Positions 10,733 to 20,180 of a DNA stretch of 64,000 nucleotides are shown here, one piece after another. Positions within the stretch are counted from its first letter, which is position 1, and the number at the start of each line of letters is the position of its first letter. The stretch comes from Salaquimonas sp. (lineage in GTDB: Bacteria; Pseudomonadota; Alphaproteobacteria; Rhizobiales; Rhizobiaceae). The position numbers were made by a program, and so were the translations under genes. The stretch lies in the NCBI GenBank assembly GCA_022340185.1, contig JAJDOK010000071.1:1-64000 (forward strand). The letters are read 5' to 3'. A model generated the notes under the pieces. The model was given only the letters and a program-made list of their open reading frames with translations, was not told the DNA's origin and did no database searches.

Positions 10733-11227
10733 AAACTGCAAGAGATTCAAAACCCGCCCTCCGAGGCATCTTCACCGAAATCCGCCAAGGCGCTGCCGTG
10801 GGACAATCCGCGATTCCGCAACTGGATCGCCGTCCTGCGCGCCGAAAAGGCCGTCGTTCGCGCCCTGACGCAGGCACTGGCGCCGCTTGACCTGAAGATC
10901 GCCCAGCTCGACGTGCTGATGAATGTCTACCGTCACCCCGACACCTCCCAGCACGAACTGGCGCGACGCCTGCTGGTTGGCCGCTCCAACATCACCATGG
11001 CGCTGCCGGAACTGGAGAAACAGGGCCTTTTGCGCCGCGAGGGCGACGCCAACGACAAGCGCATCATCCGTCTTTCGCTGACACCGAAGGGCGAAGAGAA
11101 GCTGATGCAGGCGCTCTCCCTGTATACCGAACTGCTCGACAAGGTGCTGGCCCAGTCGACGCCCAAGGAATGCGACACGATGGGCGATCTGATGCGCCGC
11201 ATCGCCACTTCGCTCGAAAGCGAGTAA
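10727..11227 (+). CDS. MarR family transcriptional regulator
   Basis: 166 aa; LDVLMNVYRHPDTSQHELARRLLVGRSNITMALPELEKQGLLRREGDANDKRIIRLSLTPKG winged helix. Confidence 0.92.
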   Translation: MNKLQEIQNPPSEASSPKSAKALPWDNPRFRNWIAVLRAEKAVVRALTQALAPLDLKIAQLDVLMNVYRHPDTSQHELARRLLVGRSNITMALPELEKQGLLRREGDANDKRIIRLSLTPKGEEKLMQALSLYTELLDKVLAQSTPKECDTMGDLMRRIATSLESE

Positions 11228-11368
11228 GCGTCATCACCTGCTAACCGGTTCGTGTCGCCGGCCACTCTTGACCGACTACTCTTGAAATGCGCGGCCAAAT
11301 GCCCGAAATTGCCAAGTGAACACATCGGTGGCGGTCAGGCCCGTCACCTCTGCGGGAATCAGAGCGCC

Positions 11369-12403
11369 ATGCATGTCCACTCCCTGAATGAACCGGCTTC
11401 GCAGAATCAGGCCCCGATGACCGATCCCTTCGGCCGCGCGATCACCTATCTGCGCGTCTCGGTAACGGACCGCTGCGATTTCCGCTGTGCCTATTGCATG
11501 GCCGAGGACATGACCTTCCTGCCCAAGCGGGATTTGCTCACGCTTGAGGAACTTGACCGCCTGTGCACCGTCTTCGTCGAAAAGGGCGTGAGAAAACTGC
11601 GCCTTACTGGCGGCGAACCGCTGGTACGCAAGAACATCATGCATCTCGTACACGCGCTCTCTCGCCATCTTGAAAGCGGTGCGCTGGAAGAATTGACGCT
11701 GACCACGAACGGTTCGCAGCTTGCCCGCCATGCCGCCGAACTTGCCGATTGCGGTGTGAAGCGCATTAATGTCTCGCTCGACACGCTCGATGCCGGCAAA
11801 TTCGCCGCCATCACCCGCTGGGGCCGCCTCGAAAAGGTAATGGAAGGCCTCGCCGCTGCCGATGCGGCCGGCCTGAAGGTCAAGATCAACGCCGTCGCGC
11901 TCAAGGACTTCAACGAGGACGAGATCGCGCCCATGCTGGAATGGACGCATGGCCGCGGCTACGATTTCACCCTGATCGAGACAATGCCGCTGGGAGAGAT
12001 CGGCGAGGACCGCACCGAACAGTATCTGCCGCTCGATCTGGTCCGCCAAAGGCTGGCGGAGCGTTATACCCTCAATGACATCCCGTTGCGCACCGGCGGA
12101 CCGGCACGCTATGTCGAGGTCGCCGAGACCGGCGGACGTCTCGGCTTCATCACGCCGATGACGCACAATTTCTGCGAAAGCTGCAATCGTGTGCGCCTGA
12201 CCTGCACCGGAACGCTCTACATGTGCCTCGGCCAGGAGGATGCAGCCGACCTGCGTGCGCCCCTGCGCGCTTCGGAAGGCAACGAACTCGTCGCCGAAGC
12301 CATCGACGCTGCCATCGCGCGCAAGCCCAAGGGCCACGATTTCGTCATCGCCAGGAATGCTGGACCGGCGACCGGCCGTTTCATGTCAACCACCGGCGGC
12401 TAG
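11369..12403 (+). CDS. moaA: GTP 3',8-cyclase MoaA (radical SAM)
   Basis: CNFRCAYC-type motif [26 protein letters not shown]-terminal [22 protein letters not shown] Fe-S site; start 11369 or 11417. Confidence 0.95.
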   Translation: MHVHSLNEPASQNQAPMTDPFGRAITYLRVSVTDRCDFRCAYCMAEDMTFLPKRDLLTLEELDRLCTVFVEKGVRKLRLTGGEPLVRKNIMHLVHALSRHLESGALEELTLTTNGSQLARHAAELADCGVKRINVSLDTLDAGKFAAITRWGRLEKVMEGLAAADAAGLKVKINAVALKDFNEDEIAPMLEWTHGRGYDFTLIETMPLGEIGEDRTEQYLPLDLVRQRLAERYTLNDIPLRTGGPARYVEVAETGGRLGFITPMTHNFCESCNRVRLTCTGTLYMCLGQEDAADLRAPLRASEGNELVAEAIDAAIARKPKGHDFVIARNAGPATGRFMSTTGG

Positions 12404-12680
12404 CGCCGCCCCCACCTTCACCCGTCCTTGAAATGAAAACCTGGCCCGATTGGCCATCCGTGCCGGGCAGCCATGCGTTATTCTGGCGTGACAACAATAT
12501 CTTTTATGATAATCCGGTCCAGCTGCTCCCGAATGCAGCTTGCCGGAATATGCACGTAGCCGGTCCTGCCGGGGGAAAGATCAACCGCAGACAGATTGCG
12601 GCCATGGCGTTTCTCGGAGATCGGTTCGAAGGCGCACGCGGCCCGTTGTGCAAGCGCGCCTGTTGAACCGAAAGCCTTTG

Positions 12681-13598
12681 ATGCCAGCTCCCAGCCCCGC
12701 CTCGGTATCGCAAAATCTGCGCGCCGCCGCCTTCATGACGGTCGGCATGGCTGCATTCGCAGTCAACGACAACACCATCAAGTCCTTTGCCGGTGAACTG
12801 GGGATCGGCCAGGTCATCCTGTTGCGCGGCATCATCGCCTCCTGCCTGATCTATGTCCTGGCCAGGCAATTCGATCACATGCTGCCGATCTCGGCCATTC
12901 TGCAGCGTAAGCTGCTCATACGCTCAGGCGCCGAGATGGCCGCGACCTTCCTCTTTCTCACCGCACTCTTCCACATGCCGATCGCCAACGCCTCGGCCAT
13001 CCTGCAGGCCCTGCCGCTGGCAATCACGCTTGCCGCGGCACTCTTTCTTGGCGAGCAGATCGGCTGGCGCCGCCTGACGGCGATTCTCATCGGCTTTTTC
13101 GGGGTGCTGGTCGTGATCCGTCCCGGCATGCAGGGCTTCTCCACCTATTCGCTCTATGCGCTTGGTGCGGTTGGAGCCTGTGTCGTGCGTGATCTGACGA
13201 CCCGGCAGATGCACGCCCGCATTCCGGCATTGTTCATCACCTTTTCGGCCTCCTTGTCGGTAACCGTGCTGGGTGGCGCGGTGTCGCTGTTTGAGACCTG
13301 GCAGCCGGTCAGCTCCGGTCAACTCGGTCTGCTCGTCCTTTCCGCGCTGTTTCTGCTGATCGGCTACTATTGTGTCATCAATTCCATGCGCACGGGCGAC
13401 ATCGCATTCGTCTCGCCCTTCCGCTATGCCGTCCTGCTGTTTTCGATGATCGGCGGAATGATTTTCTTTGGCGAATTCCCCGACGCCGTGACCTATCTCG
13501 GTTCGGCAATTATCGTCGCCACCGGCGTCTATACCCTTTACAGAGAGCGCGTCGTTCACCGCCAGGCTATCACGCCCCCCGCTCCCATGCGTTCCTGA
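12681..13598 (+). CDS. EamA/DMT family transporter
   Basis: Likely start MPAPSPASVSQNLRAAAFMTVGMAAFAVND; ten hydrophobic helices, RDLTTRQMH. Confidence 0.85.
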   Translation: MPAPSPASVSQNLRAAAFMTVGMAAFAVNDNTIKSFAGELGIGQVILLRGIIASCLIYVLARQFDHMLPISAILQRKLLIRSGAEMAATFLFLTALFHMPIANASAILQALPLAITLAAALFLGEQIGWRRLTAILIGFFGVLVVIRPGMQGFSTYSLYALGAVGACVVRDLTTRQMHARIPALFITFSASLSVTVLGGAVSLFETWQPVSSGQLGLLVLSALFLLIGYYCVINSMRTGDIAFVSPFRYAVLLFSMIGGMIFFGEFPDAVTYLGSAIIVATGVYTLYRERVVHRQAITPPAPMRS

Positions 13599-13606
13599 AG
13601 GCTTTC

Positions 13607-14842
13607 ATGCATCAGCCCCGTTTCTTCGACCGTATGTCGCATCCCCACATCGCAACGCTGATCATGGCGACAGCGTTCGGTCCGGTGGCGATGAATCTGT
13701 TTCTACCTTCCATGCCGTCGATCGCTCACTATTTCGAAACAGAAGATGCCGTCGTGCAGCTTGCTGTGTCGCTCTATCTGGCCGCGACCGCTGTACTGCA
13801 GCTTGCAATCGGCCCCCTGTCCGATCGGTATGGCCGCCGGCCGATCCTGCTGGTCTGCATCATCGTCGGTTTGATCGCGACTCTTGGCGGCATTTATGCG
13901 CCAACCATCGAAATCTTCCTTGCCGCACGTATTTTCCAGGGCACCGCCATTGCCGGCATGGTGATCAGCCGGGCCGCCATTCGCGACATGGTCGATACCG
14001 ACGAGGCGGCAAGCCGTATCGGCTACGTCACCATGGCCATGGCACTTGCGCCGATGATCGGTCCGGTCGTCGGTGGCTATCTTGCCGAGATCTTCGGCTG
14101 GCAGGCGACCTTCTGGCTGATTTTCGGTTTCGGCCTGGCAGCCTTTTGTCTCGTGTGGGCCGATATGGGAGAGACGATCCATTCGCTTAGCGGCAGTTTC
14201 AGATCGCAACTGCTGGCCTATCCCGAACTCATCCGATCCCGGCGTTTCCTGGGCTATGCATTGACTACCGCCTTCGCTTCCGGCGCCTTCTTTTCCTTCG
14301 TTGGAGGCAGCCCTTTTCTCGCCAACGACTTCTATCATCTGCCCGAGTCGCATCAGGGCTACTATTTTGCCCTGGTCGCAGCCGGTTATGTCTGTGGCAA
14401 CTATCTGTCCGGGCGCTATTCACGACGTTTCGGCATCAATCCGATGAGCGTTGGCGGTGGCGTAGTCTCATCTGCCGGCATGCTGTTGGCGCTTTTGTTC
14501 ATTCCCTTGGGCTGGAATCACCCGATCGCCTTTTACGGACCTGCCTTCAGCATCGGCATCGGCAACGGTATGACCATGCCGAATGCCACTGCGGGCCTCG
14601 TCAGCGCCCGCCCGAGGCTGGCAGGCTCCGCCTCGGGTCTTGGCGGTTTCATTCAACTGGGCGGAGGTGCGTTTCTGTCGGGGCTTGCAGCCCAACTGCT
14701 CGGCCCCGAATCCGGACCGCTGCCTCTCGTTCTCATCATGCTCGTCTGTTCGCTTCTCTCCATGGTGACCGCGCTCTATGTTGTGTTCGTGGCGAGAAGC
14801 CTGGCCCGGGCGGAGCAGGCAGGCCTCGAACACAGCCATTGA
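13607..14842 (+). CDS. Bcr/CflA family multidrug efflux MFS transporter
   Basis: Start MHQPRFFDRMSHPHIATL; GPLSDRYGRRPILL MFS signature, 12 TM pattern. Confidence 0.85.
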   Translation: MHQPRFFDRMSHPHIATLIMATAFGPVAMNLFLPSMPSIAHYFETEDAVVQLAVSLYLAATAVLQLAIGPLSDRYGRRPILLVCIIVGLIATLGGIYAPTIEIFLAARIFQGTAIAGMVISRAAIRDMVDTDEAASRIGYVTMAMALAPMIGPVVGGYLAEIFGWQATFWLIFGFGLAAFCLVWADMGETIHSLSGSFRSQLLAYPELIRSRRFLGYALTTAFASGAFFSFVGGSPFLANDFYHLPESHQGYYFALVAAGYVCGNYLSGRYSRRFGINPMSVGGGVVSSAGMLLALLFIPLGWNHPIAFYGPAFSIGIGNGMTMPNATAGLVSARPRLAGSASGLGGFIQLGGGAFLSGLAAQLLGPESGPLPLVLIMLVCSLLSMVTALYVVFVARSLARAEQAGLEHSH

Positions 14843-14860
14843 CGCGGTTTCGGACAGAGC

Positions 14861-15535
14861 ATGAAGGACGATTTGGCCAAAACGGAAATCCTGGGCGTCA
14901 TCCTCGCCGGCGGTTTGTCGCGGCGCATGGCAAATGCCGACAAGGACCAGATCGACAAGGGCCAAGTCGACAAGGCGCTGATGGAACTGGTCGGCAAACC
15001 GCTGGTCGCTCATGTACGCAACCGCCTAGCCCCGCAAGTCGCCAACCTGATCCTCAGTACAAACGGCGATCCGGCCCTTTTTTCCGGCTTCGGTCTGCCC
15101 GTCCAGCCCGATACGATCGCAGGCCATGCCGGACCGCTCGCCGGCATCCTCGCCGGCATGCGCTGGGCACAGGCGAACACGCCCGAACTGCACTTCATCG
15201 CCACGGCGGCAGTCGATACGCCATTCTTCCCGGCCGATTGCGTTGCCCGACTGGCCAGGGCTTGCGCATCGGCCGAGAATACGATCGCACTTGCCGTCTC
15301 GAATGGCCGACGCCATCCTGTCTTCGGCTTGTGGCCGGTCGCGCTGGCTGATGACCTTGATGGCTTTTTGCGTTCCGGCGAGAACAACAAGGTTACGCGC
15401 TTTGCGCAGCGCCACCGTCACGTCGACGTGACCTTTGAAACGGACGGCGATCTCGATCCCTTTTTCAACATCAACACACCGCAGGATTTCAAAATCGCGC
15501 AGGACCATGCAAAACGGACAATCCATGCCCGATGA
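14861..15535 (+). CDS. mobA: molybdenum cofactor guanylyltransferase
   Basis: GVILAGGLSRRMANAD...DKALMELVGKPLVAHV nucleotide-binding loop, GPLAGILAGM, VDTPFFP. Confidence 0.9.
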   Translation: MKDDLAKTEILGVILAGGLSRRMANADKDQIDKGQVDKALMELVGKPLVAHVRNRLAPQVANLILSTNGDPALFSGFGLPVQPDTIAGHAGPLAGILAGMRWAQANTPELHFIATAAVDTPFFPADCVARLARACASAENTIALAVSNGRRHPVFGLWPVALADDLDGFLRSGENNKVTRFAQRHRHVDVTFETDGDLDPFFNINTPQDFKIAQDHAKRTIHAR

Positions 15536-16070
15536 GCGCAGACTGTTCGGTGTCACAGGCTGGAAGAATGCCGGCAAGACCACGCTAGTCGCCGCACTCG
15601 TGCGTGAACTGGCCTCGCGCGGCTACATCGTCTCCACGATCAAGCACGCCCACCATTCCTTCGATATCGACCATGAAGGCACCGATTCCTGGCGCCATCG
15701 CAAGGCCGGTGCACAGGAGACGCTGCTCGTCTCACGCCTGCGTTGGGCGCTCATGCACGAACTGGACGAGGACGAACCGCCGCTGGAGGTCCTGATCGAA
15801 AAGCTCGCGCCCTGCGATCTCGTGCTGATTGAGGGCTACAAGCGCGAAAGCCACGAAAAAATTGAGGTCATCCGCGCCGATAGCACGACCGATCAGCCGC
15901 GCTGGCCGGATGACGGCACCATTGTCGCTCTGGCTGTCGCCGAGCGCCCGCAGGGCTGCACCCTGCCCAATTTTGACCCCGATGATGTCCCGGCAATCGC
16001 CGATTTCATCCGGGACCGCCTGTCATTGCCCGCAGCAGGCGGACGCCGTTCGCTCAAACAGCGTGGATAG
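15525..16070 (+). CDS. mobB: molybdopterin-guanine dinucleotide biosynthesis adapter protein
   Basis: Start MPDERRLFGVTGWKNAGKTTLVAALVREL (P-loop), STIKHAHHSFDIDHEGTDS; overlaps the mobA 3' end. Confidence 0.9.
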   Translation: MPDERRLFGVTGWKNAGKTTLVAALVRELASRGYIVSTIKHAHHSFDIDHEGTDSWRHRKAGAQETLLVSRLRWALMHELDEDEPPLEVLIEKLAPCDLVLIEGYKRESHEKIEVIRADSTTDQPRWPDDGTIVALAVAERPQGCTLPNFDPDDVPAIADFIRDRLSLPAAGGRRSLKQRG

Positions 16071-16152
16071 GCCTGGTCCGGCATTGCGGCCATTGCGGAC
16101 TTTCCAACCCGGTGCTTCAATTGCTACGGGAGCACGACTGGGAGGAATCACC

Positions 16153-16188
16153 ATGGCATTCGACCGGCAAATGAGCAGGCGTGCATGA
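16153..16188 (+). CDS. candidate 11-aa upstream leader ORF (MAFDRQMSRRA) coupled to the acyltransferase start
   Basis: GGGAGGA about 6 nt before ATG 16153; TGA stop overlaps downstream ATG 16185 (ATGA). Confidence 0.35.
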   Translation: MAFDRQMSRRA

Positions 16189-17594
16189 GCAGCGCCGTCA
16201 CGCTGCCCTATTGGCTGGTCGTCCTGCTTGTGATCTTCGCGGTTGTCGGCGTGGCCGACCGCATTCTGGCGCCATCGGTGCGCTGGTTCTTCCGCCGGCG
16301 CGTCAATCTGACGATCGACAAGCTGAACCAACGCCTCGACCTGGGGATCGGCCAGTTCAAGCTGACCCGTCGCCAGACGCTGATCGACCAGCTCATGTAC
16401 GACGCCGCAGTTGTCGAAGCCGTTGACACCGAAGCCAAGGAAACCGGCGAACCGCGCGCCTCCGTCATGAAGCGCGCCGAGCGCTATGCGCGCGAAATCG
16501 TGCCGGCCTTTTCGGTTACGACCTATTTCGGCTTCGGCATCCGCATCGCGCGCTGGGTGTCGGAATTCGTGTACCGGGTGCAACTTGGCTATTCCGACGA
16601 CGAGGCTCTGAAGAATATCGATTCCAATGCCACGGTGGTTTTCGTCATGAACCACCGTTCGAACATGGACTACATACTCGTGTCCTACATGGCCTCGACG
16701 CGCGCCTCGCTGTCCTATGCCGTGGGTGAATGGGCGCGCATCTTTTTGTTGCAGAGCCTCATCCGCTCCACGGGCGCCTATTTCATCCGCCGCAATTCCG
16801 CCAATCCACTCTATCGCCGTGTGCTGGGCCGCTACGTCCACATGGCAACCGAACAGGGTGTCACCCAAGCCGTCTTTCCCGAGGGCGGCCTTAGCCACGA
16901 CGGGCGCCTGCGCGAACCGCGTCTGGGACTGCTCGGCTACATGACCGCGAATTTCGATCCCGCATCGAGCCGCGATATCGTTTTCATCCCGGTCGGCATC
17001 AATTACGACCGTGTGATCGAGGATCGGATCCTCACCTCCTCCAGCGAACGCGAGGTTACCGGCCGCAATTTCCGTATCGGCGCGAGTTCGATCCTTGGCT
17101 TCGTCGGACACCTCATCAAGCTACGCCTGCAAGGCAGGCTATACCGTTTCGGCTATGCGTGCGTCAGTTTCGGCCGGCCCGTGTCGTTCCGGGCCTGGCT
17201 GCGGCGCAATGCCCTCGATTTCCACACTCTCTCGCGCGAGGAGAAATTCGAAGTCATCGCCAGGCTCGGCCATCACCTGATGAAGGAGATCGGCATCATT
17301 GTCCCTGTCCTGCCTGTGGCGCTCGCCGCGCGTGTCTTCCTCGCCGAGGGCAGGAACTGGATGGGCGAACTGGAACTGAAATCACGCGTATTCGAGTTGA
17401 TCGAGGCGTTCGAGAAGCATCATGCTCATGTGCTCATCCCGCGTTCGGACCGCGACTACGCCGTCACCACCGGCTTGCGAATGCTGACTCTGCGCCATCT
17501 GGTCGAGGAAAACGCCGAAGGCCTGTACCGCGCAAACCCGAAGGAACGTGTGCTGCTCGAATATTACGCCAACTCGATCGCACATCTGATGTGA
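16185..17594 (+). CDS. PlsB-like 1-acyl-sn-glycerol-3-phosphate/glycerol-3-phosphate acyltransferase
   Basis: 469 aa; NHRSNMDYILVSY (NHxxxxD) and FPEGGLSHDGRLREP. Confidence 0.85.
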   Translation: MSSAVTLPYWLVVLLVIFAVVGVADRILAPSVRWFFRRRVNLTIDKLNQRLDLGIGQFKLTRRQTLIDQLMYDAAVVEAVDTEAKETGEPRASVMKRAERYAREIVPAFSVTTYFGFGIRIARWVSEFVYRVQLGYSDDEALKNIDSNATVVFVMNHRSNMDYILVSYMASTRASLSYAVGEWARIFLLQSLIRSTGAYFIRRNSANPLYRRVLGRYVHMATEQGVTQAVFPEGGLSHDGRLREPRLGLLGYMTANFDPASSRDIVFIPVGINYDRVIEDRILTSSSEREVTGRNFRIGASSILGFVGHLIKLRLQGRLYRFGYACVSFGRPVSFRAWLRRNALDFHTLSREEKFEVIARLGHHLMKEIGIIVPVLPVALAARVFLAEGRNWMGELELKSRVFELIEAFEKHHAHVLIPRSDRDYAVTTGLRMLTLRHLVEENAEGLYRANPKERVLLEYYANSIAHLM

Positions 17595-17614
17595 GGAAGC
17601 CGGAGTCAGATGGC

Positions 17615-18346
17615 ATGACTGCTTCATATGATACGATCGGCATCGACTACGCCAACCTGCGCAAGCCCGACCCGCGGATCGCGGCAATGATCGAGCGTGC
17701 ATTGGGCGATGCGCGCACGATTCTCAATGTCGGCGCGGGATCGGGTTCCTACGAACCTCGAGACCGGTCCGTCACGGCCGTGGAACCTTCCATCGCGATG
17801 ATCCGCCAGCGGGGCCCCTCCGCCGCGCCGGCGGTGCAGGGTTCGGCGGAAGCGCTGCCTTTCGAGGACGATAGCTTCGACGCGGCCATGGCCGTCAACA
17901 CGGTTCACCACTGGTCCGGCAAGGCGAAGGGCTTTGGCGAGATGCGAAGGGTAACCCGTGGCCGGATCGTCCTGCTAACCTTCGATCCCATGTATCGCGA
18001 CAACTGGCTCCTGGATTATTTCCCGCAGCTTGCAACCCTCGACGATGCGCAGATGCCGAAGATCGAAGAATATGAAGGTTGGCTCGGACCGGTCGACGTG
18101 ACGCCCGTTCCCGTTCCCCGTGACTGCGTCGATGGCTTTCTCTACGCCTACTGGCGCAGGCCGCGTGCCTATCTCGATCCCGAGGTGCGCAATGCCATGT
18201 CGTCATTCCACACGATCGGCGACGCCTCTGTCGGGCTGGCGCGGTTGCAGGCCGATCTCGACAGCGGCATCTGGGCAGAGCGGTACAATACGCTTCTCGA
18301 TTCCGACACCCATGACGTCGGCTATCGGCTGGTGACGGCGCGCTAG
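17615..18346 (+). CDS. class I SAM-dependent methyltransferase
   Basis: Start MTASYDTIGIDYANLRKPDPRIAAMIERALGDARTILNVGAGSGSYEP; 3'-part of ORF 17159..18346. Confidence 0.88.
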   Translation: MTASYDTIGIDYANLRKPDPRIAAMIERALGDARTILNVGAGSGSYEPRDRSVTAVEPSIAMIRQRGPSAAPAVQGSAEALPFEDDSFDAAMAVNTVHHWSGKAKGFGEMRRVTRGRIVLLTFDPMYRDNWLLDYFPQLATLDDAQMPKIEEYEGWLGPVDVTPVPVPRDCVDGFLYAYWRRPRAYLDPEVRNAMSSFHTIGDASVGLARLQADLDSGIWAERYNTLLDSDTHDVGYRLVTAR

Positions 18347-18357
18347 CGCCCCCTGCT

Positions 18358-19065
18358 TCACACCTCCACCGAATCCCCTGGCTGGATCTTCTTCACCTTC
18401 GAGCCATCGCCTTCCATCGCCTTGATGAAGGTGTCGGCCGTCTGGTCGATGATCGGGAACGTACCGAAATGGCAGGGCAGGATCGCCTCGAACTTGAAGA
18501 ACCGCCGGCAGGCGAGTGCCGCTACGGCACCGCCCATGGTGAAGCGGTCACCGATAGGCACGATGCCGATCTGTGGCTGGTGCAGTTCCTGGATCAGCGC
18601 CATGTCGGAGAAAATGTCGGTGTCGCCCATGTGGTAGACGGTGGGCGCGTCGGCGAAATGCAGGACCAGGCCGCCCGGATTGCCGAGATAGAGATTGTTT
18701 CCCTCTCCGGTCTGCGTCGAGGATGAATGCAGCGCCTGGACGAAGCTTGTGGTGAAGCCGCCGCAATCGACGGTGCCGCCATGGTTGCCCGGATTGATCT
18801 TGTTGCCGTCGACGCCCTTGGCGACCAGATGCATGCAGATCTCGAAATTGGCGACCAGCATGGCGCCGGTCGCCTTGCAGATGTCGGCGGCATCGCCGAT
18901 ATGGTCGTCATGGCCATGGGTTAGCAGAACATGGGTCGCGCCTTCAGCGGGCCCTTCCCAGCCTCCGTCCCAGGATGGATTGCCCGAAAGAAACGGATCG
19001 ATCATGATCGCCTTGCCAGCATGGTCGATGCGAAAGGCCGAATGGCCGTACCAGGTGATCTTCAT
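18358..19065 (-). CDS. metal-dependent hydrolase, metallo-beta-lactamase fold (UPF0173-type)
   Basis: Start [38 protein letters not shown]. Confidence 0.9.
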   Translation of the reverse strand: MKITWYGHSAFRIDHAGKAIMIDPFLSGNPSWDGGWEGPAEGATHVLLTHGHDDHIGDAADICKATGAMLVANFEICMHLVAKGVDGNKINPGNHGGTVDCGGFTTSFVQALHSSSTQTGEGNNLYLGNPGGLVLHFADAPTVYHMGDTDIFSDMALIQELHQPQIGIVPIGDRFTMGGAVAALACRRFFKFEAILPCHFGTFPIIDQTADTFIKAMEGDGSKVKKIQPGDSVEV

Positions 19066-19167
19066 GGGTGACAATCCTCCCTTGCAGCTGTTGGCGCCGG
19101 TTTGGCAGCCGATCTCGAAGCGGATAATAAGAGCCTCGTCACGCGCTGCAACCGGTCGTCATCAGTC

Positions 19168-19635
19168 ATGTCCAATATTATCGATATCGAAAGCCTGAAG
19201 AGCCTGCACAGGCCCGGCCAGCGGCTGTTCGGCGTCGATCTCGGCACGAAAACCGTCGGACTGGCGCTGAGCGACGGTCTGCTCGGCGTGGCGACGCCCT
19301 ATTATACGATCCGGCGCACCAAGTTCACAAAAGATGCCACCGAACTCGCCGCACTGGCTGAAAAGGAAGGTGTTTTCGCGCTCGTTGTCGGCCTACCGCT
19401 CAACATGGACGGCAGCGAGGGTCCGCGCGCCCAGGCCACGCGCGCCTTCGTCCGCAACCTTCAGGGCAGGCTCAACTTGCCGGTCGCGCTTTGGGATGAA
19501 CGTCTTTCGACGGTCGCGGCCGAACGCGCCATGATCGAAGCCGATCTGTCACGCGCCAAGCGGGCCGAACGGATCGATGCCGCGGCGGCGGCTTTCATTC
19601 TGCAGGGAGCACTCGACCGTCTGGCAAGGCTGTGA
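19168..19635 (+). CDS. ruvX: Holliday junction resolvase RuvX/YqgF
   Basis: [59 protein letters not shown]. Confidence 0.93.
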   Translation: MSNIIDIESLKSLHRPGQRLFGVDLGTKTVGLALSDGLLGVATPYYTIRRTKFTKDATELAALAEKEGVFALVVGLPLNMDGSEGPRAQATRAFVRNLQGRLNLPVALWDERLSTVAAERAMIEADLSRAKRAERIDAAAAAFILQGALDRLARL

Positions 19636-20017
19636 CGCTTTGCGGTTCGTCGCCGGCTTCGATCAATAGCAAGACTGTGTCGCCGACCGCATGATCCTCA
19701 TGGCTTGCGGTCTGGCTGACGCTGAATGCAGCGGCCTGCCCTTCCAGCCAGGTTCGCAGTTGCGGATACCAGCCCGCACGCCAGCGAAATGCGGCAATTG
19801 CGCCAATCAGTGCGGTATCGATCGTGCAGGCCCATGCCGCCATCACCGGCACCTCGCCGGGTGGCACGCCAAGGGCGTTTCCGTAGACTTCGAAGACGAG
19901 ATCGTGGAGACCGCGGGAAAAGAATATCGTGCCGAAGCTGATGTCGTAAAAGCTCAGCGCGTACCAACTCCAGAAGAGGCACAGGGGCACTGCCCACAAG
20001 GTTAATATGATACGCAT
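19595..20017 (-). CDS. hypothetical membrane protein
   Basis: 140 aa; N-terminal hydrophobic segment [46 protein letters not shown]; convergent overlap with ruvX. Confidence 0.65.
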   Translation of the reverse strand: MRIILTLWAVPLCLFWSWYALSFYDISFGTIFFSRGLHDLVFEVYGNALGVPPGEVPVMAAWACTIDTALIGAIAAFRWRAGWYPQLRTWLEGQAAAFSVSQTASHEDHAVGDTVLLLIEAGDEPQSVTALPDGRVLPAE

Positions 20018-20124
20018 GATCCCGTTTCCCTGACGCCATCATGCGGGCCATGGCCGGATCATGCAATCTTCACCGTTTCTTAAGGTTAACGCGCAATCGG
20101 GACATTGATTTCAAAGGGAAAACA

Positions 20125-20152
20125 GAAAGGCCCTGCTCACGCAGGGCCTTTC
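20125..20152 (-). terminator. Rho-independent terminator downstream of the OmpA-family gene
   Basis: GAAAGGCCCTGC TCAC GCAGGGCCTTTC, perfect 12-bp stem with TGTTTT on the minus strand. Confidence 0.85.
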
Positions 20153-20180
20153 GCAGCGGGTAGCCGTCGGCGGACCGGCC

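Noticed and set aside
11228-11368. Possible Moco riboswitch upstream of moaA
   Set aside because: I could not identify the conserved Moco aptamer sequence or fold in this interval.
11276-12337. 353-aa minus-strand ORF opposite moaA
   Set aside because: Antisense shadow of moaA with no coherent protein features.
17159-17614. N-terminal part of ORF 17159..18346
   Set aside because: Lies inside the PlsB-like gene in another frame; the real methyltransferase starts at 17615 just after that gene's stop.
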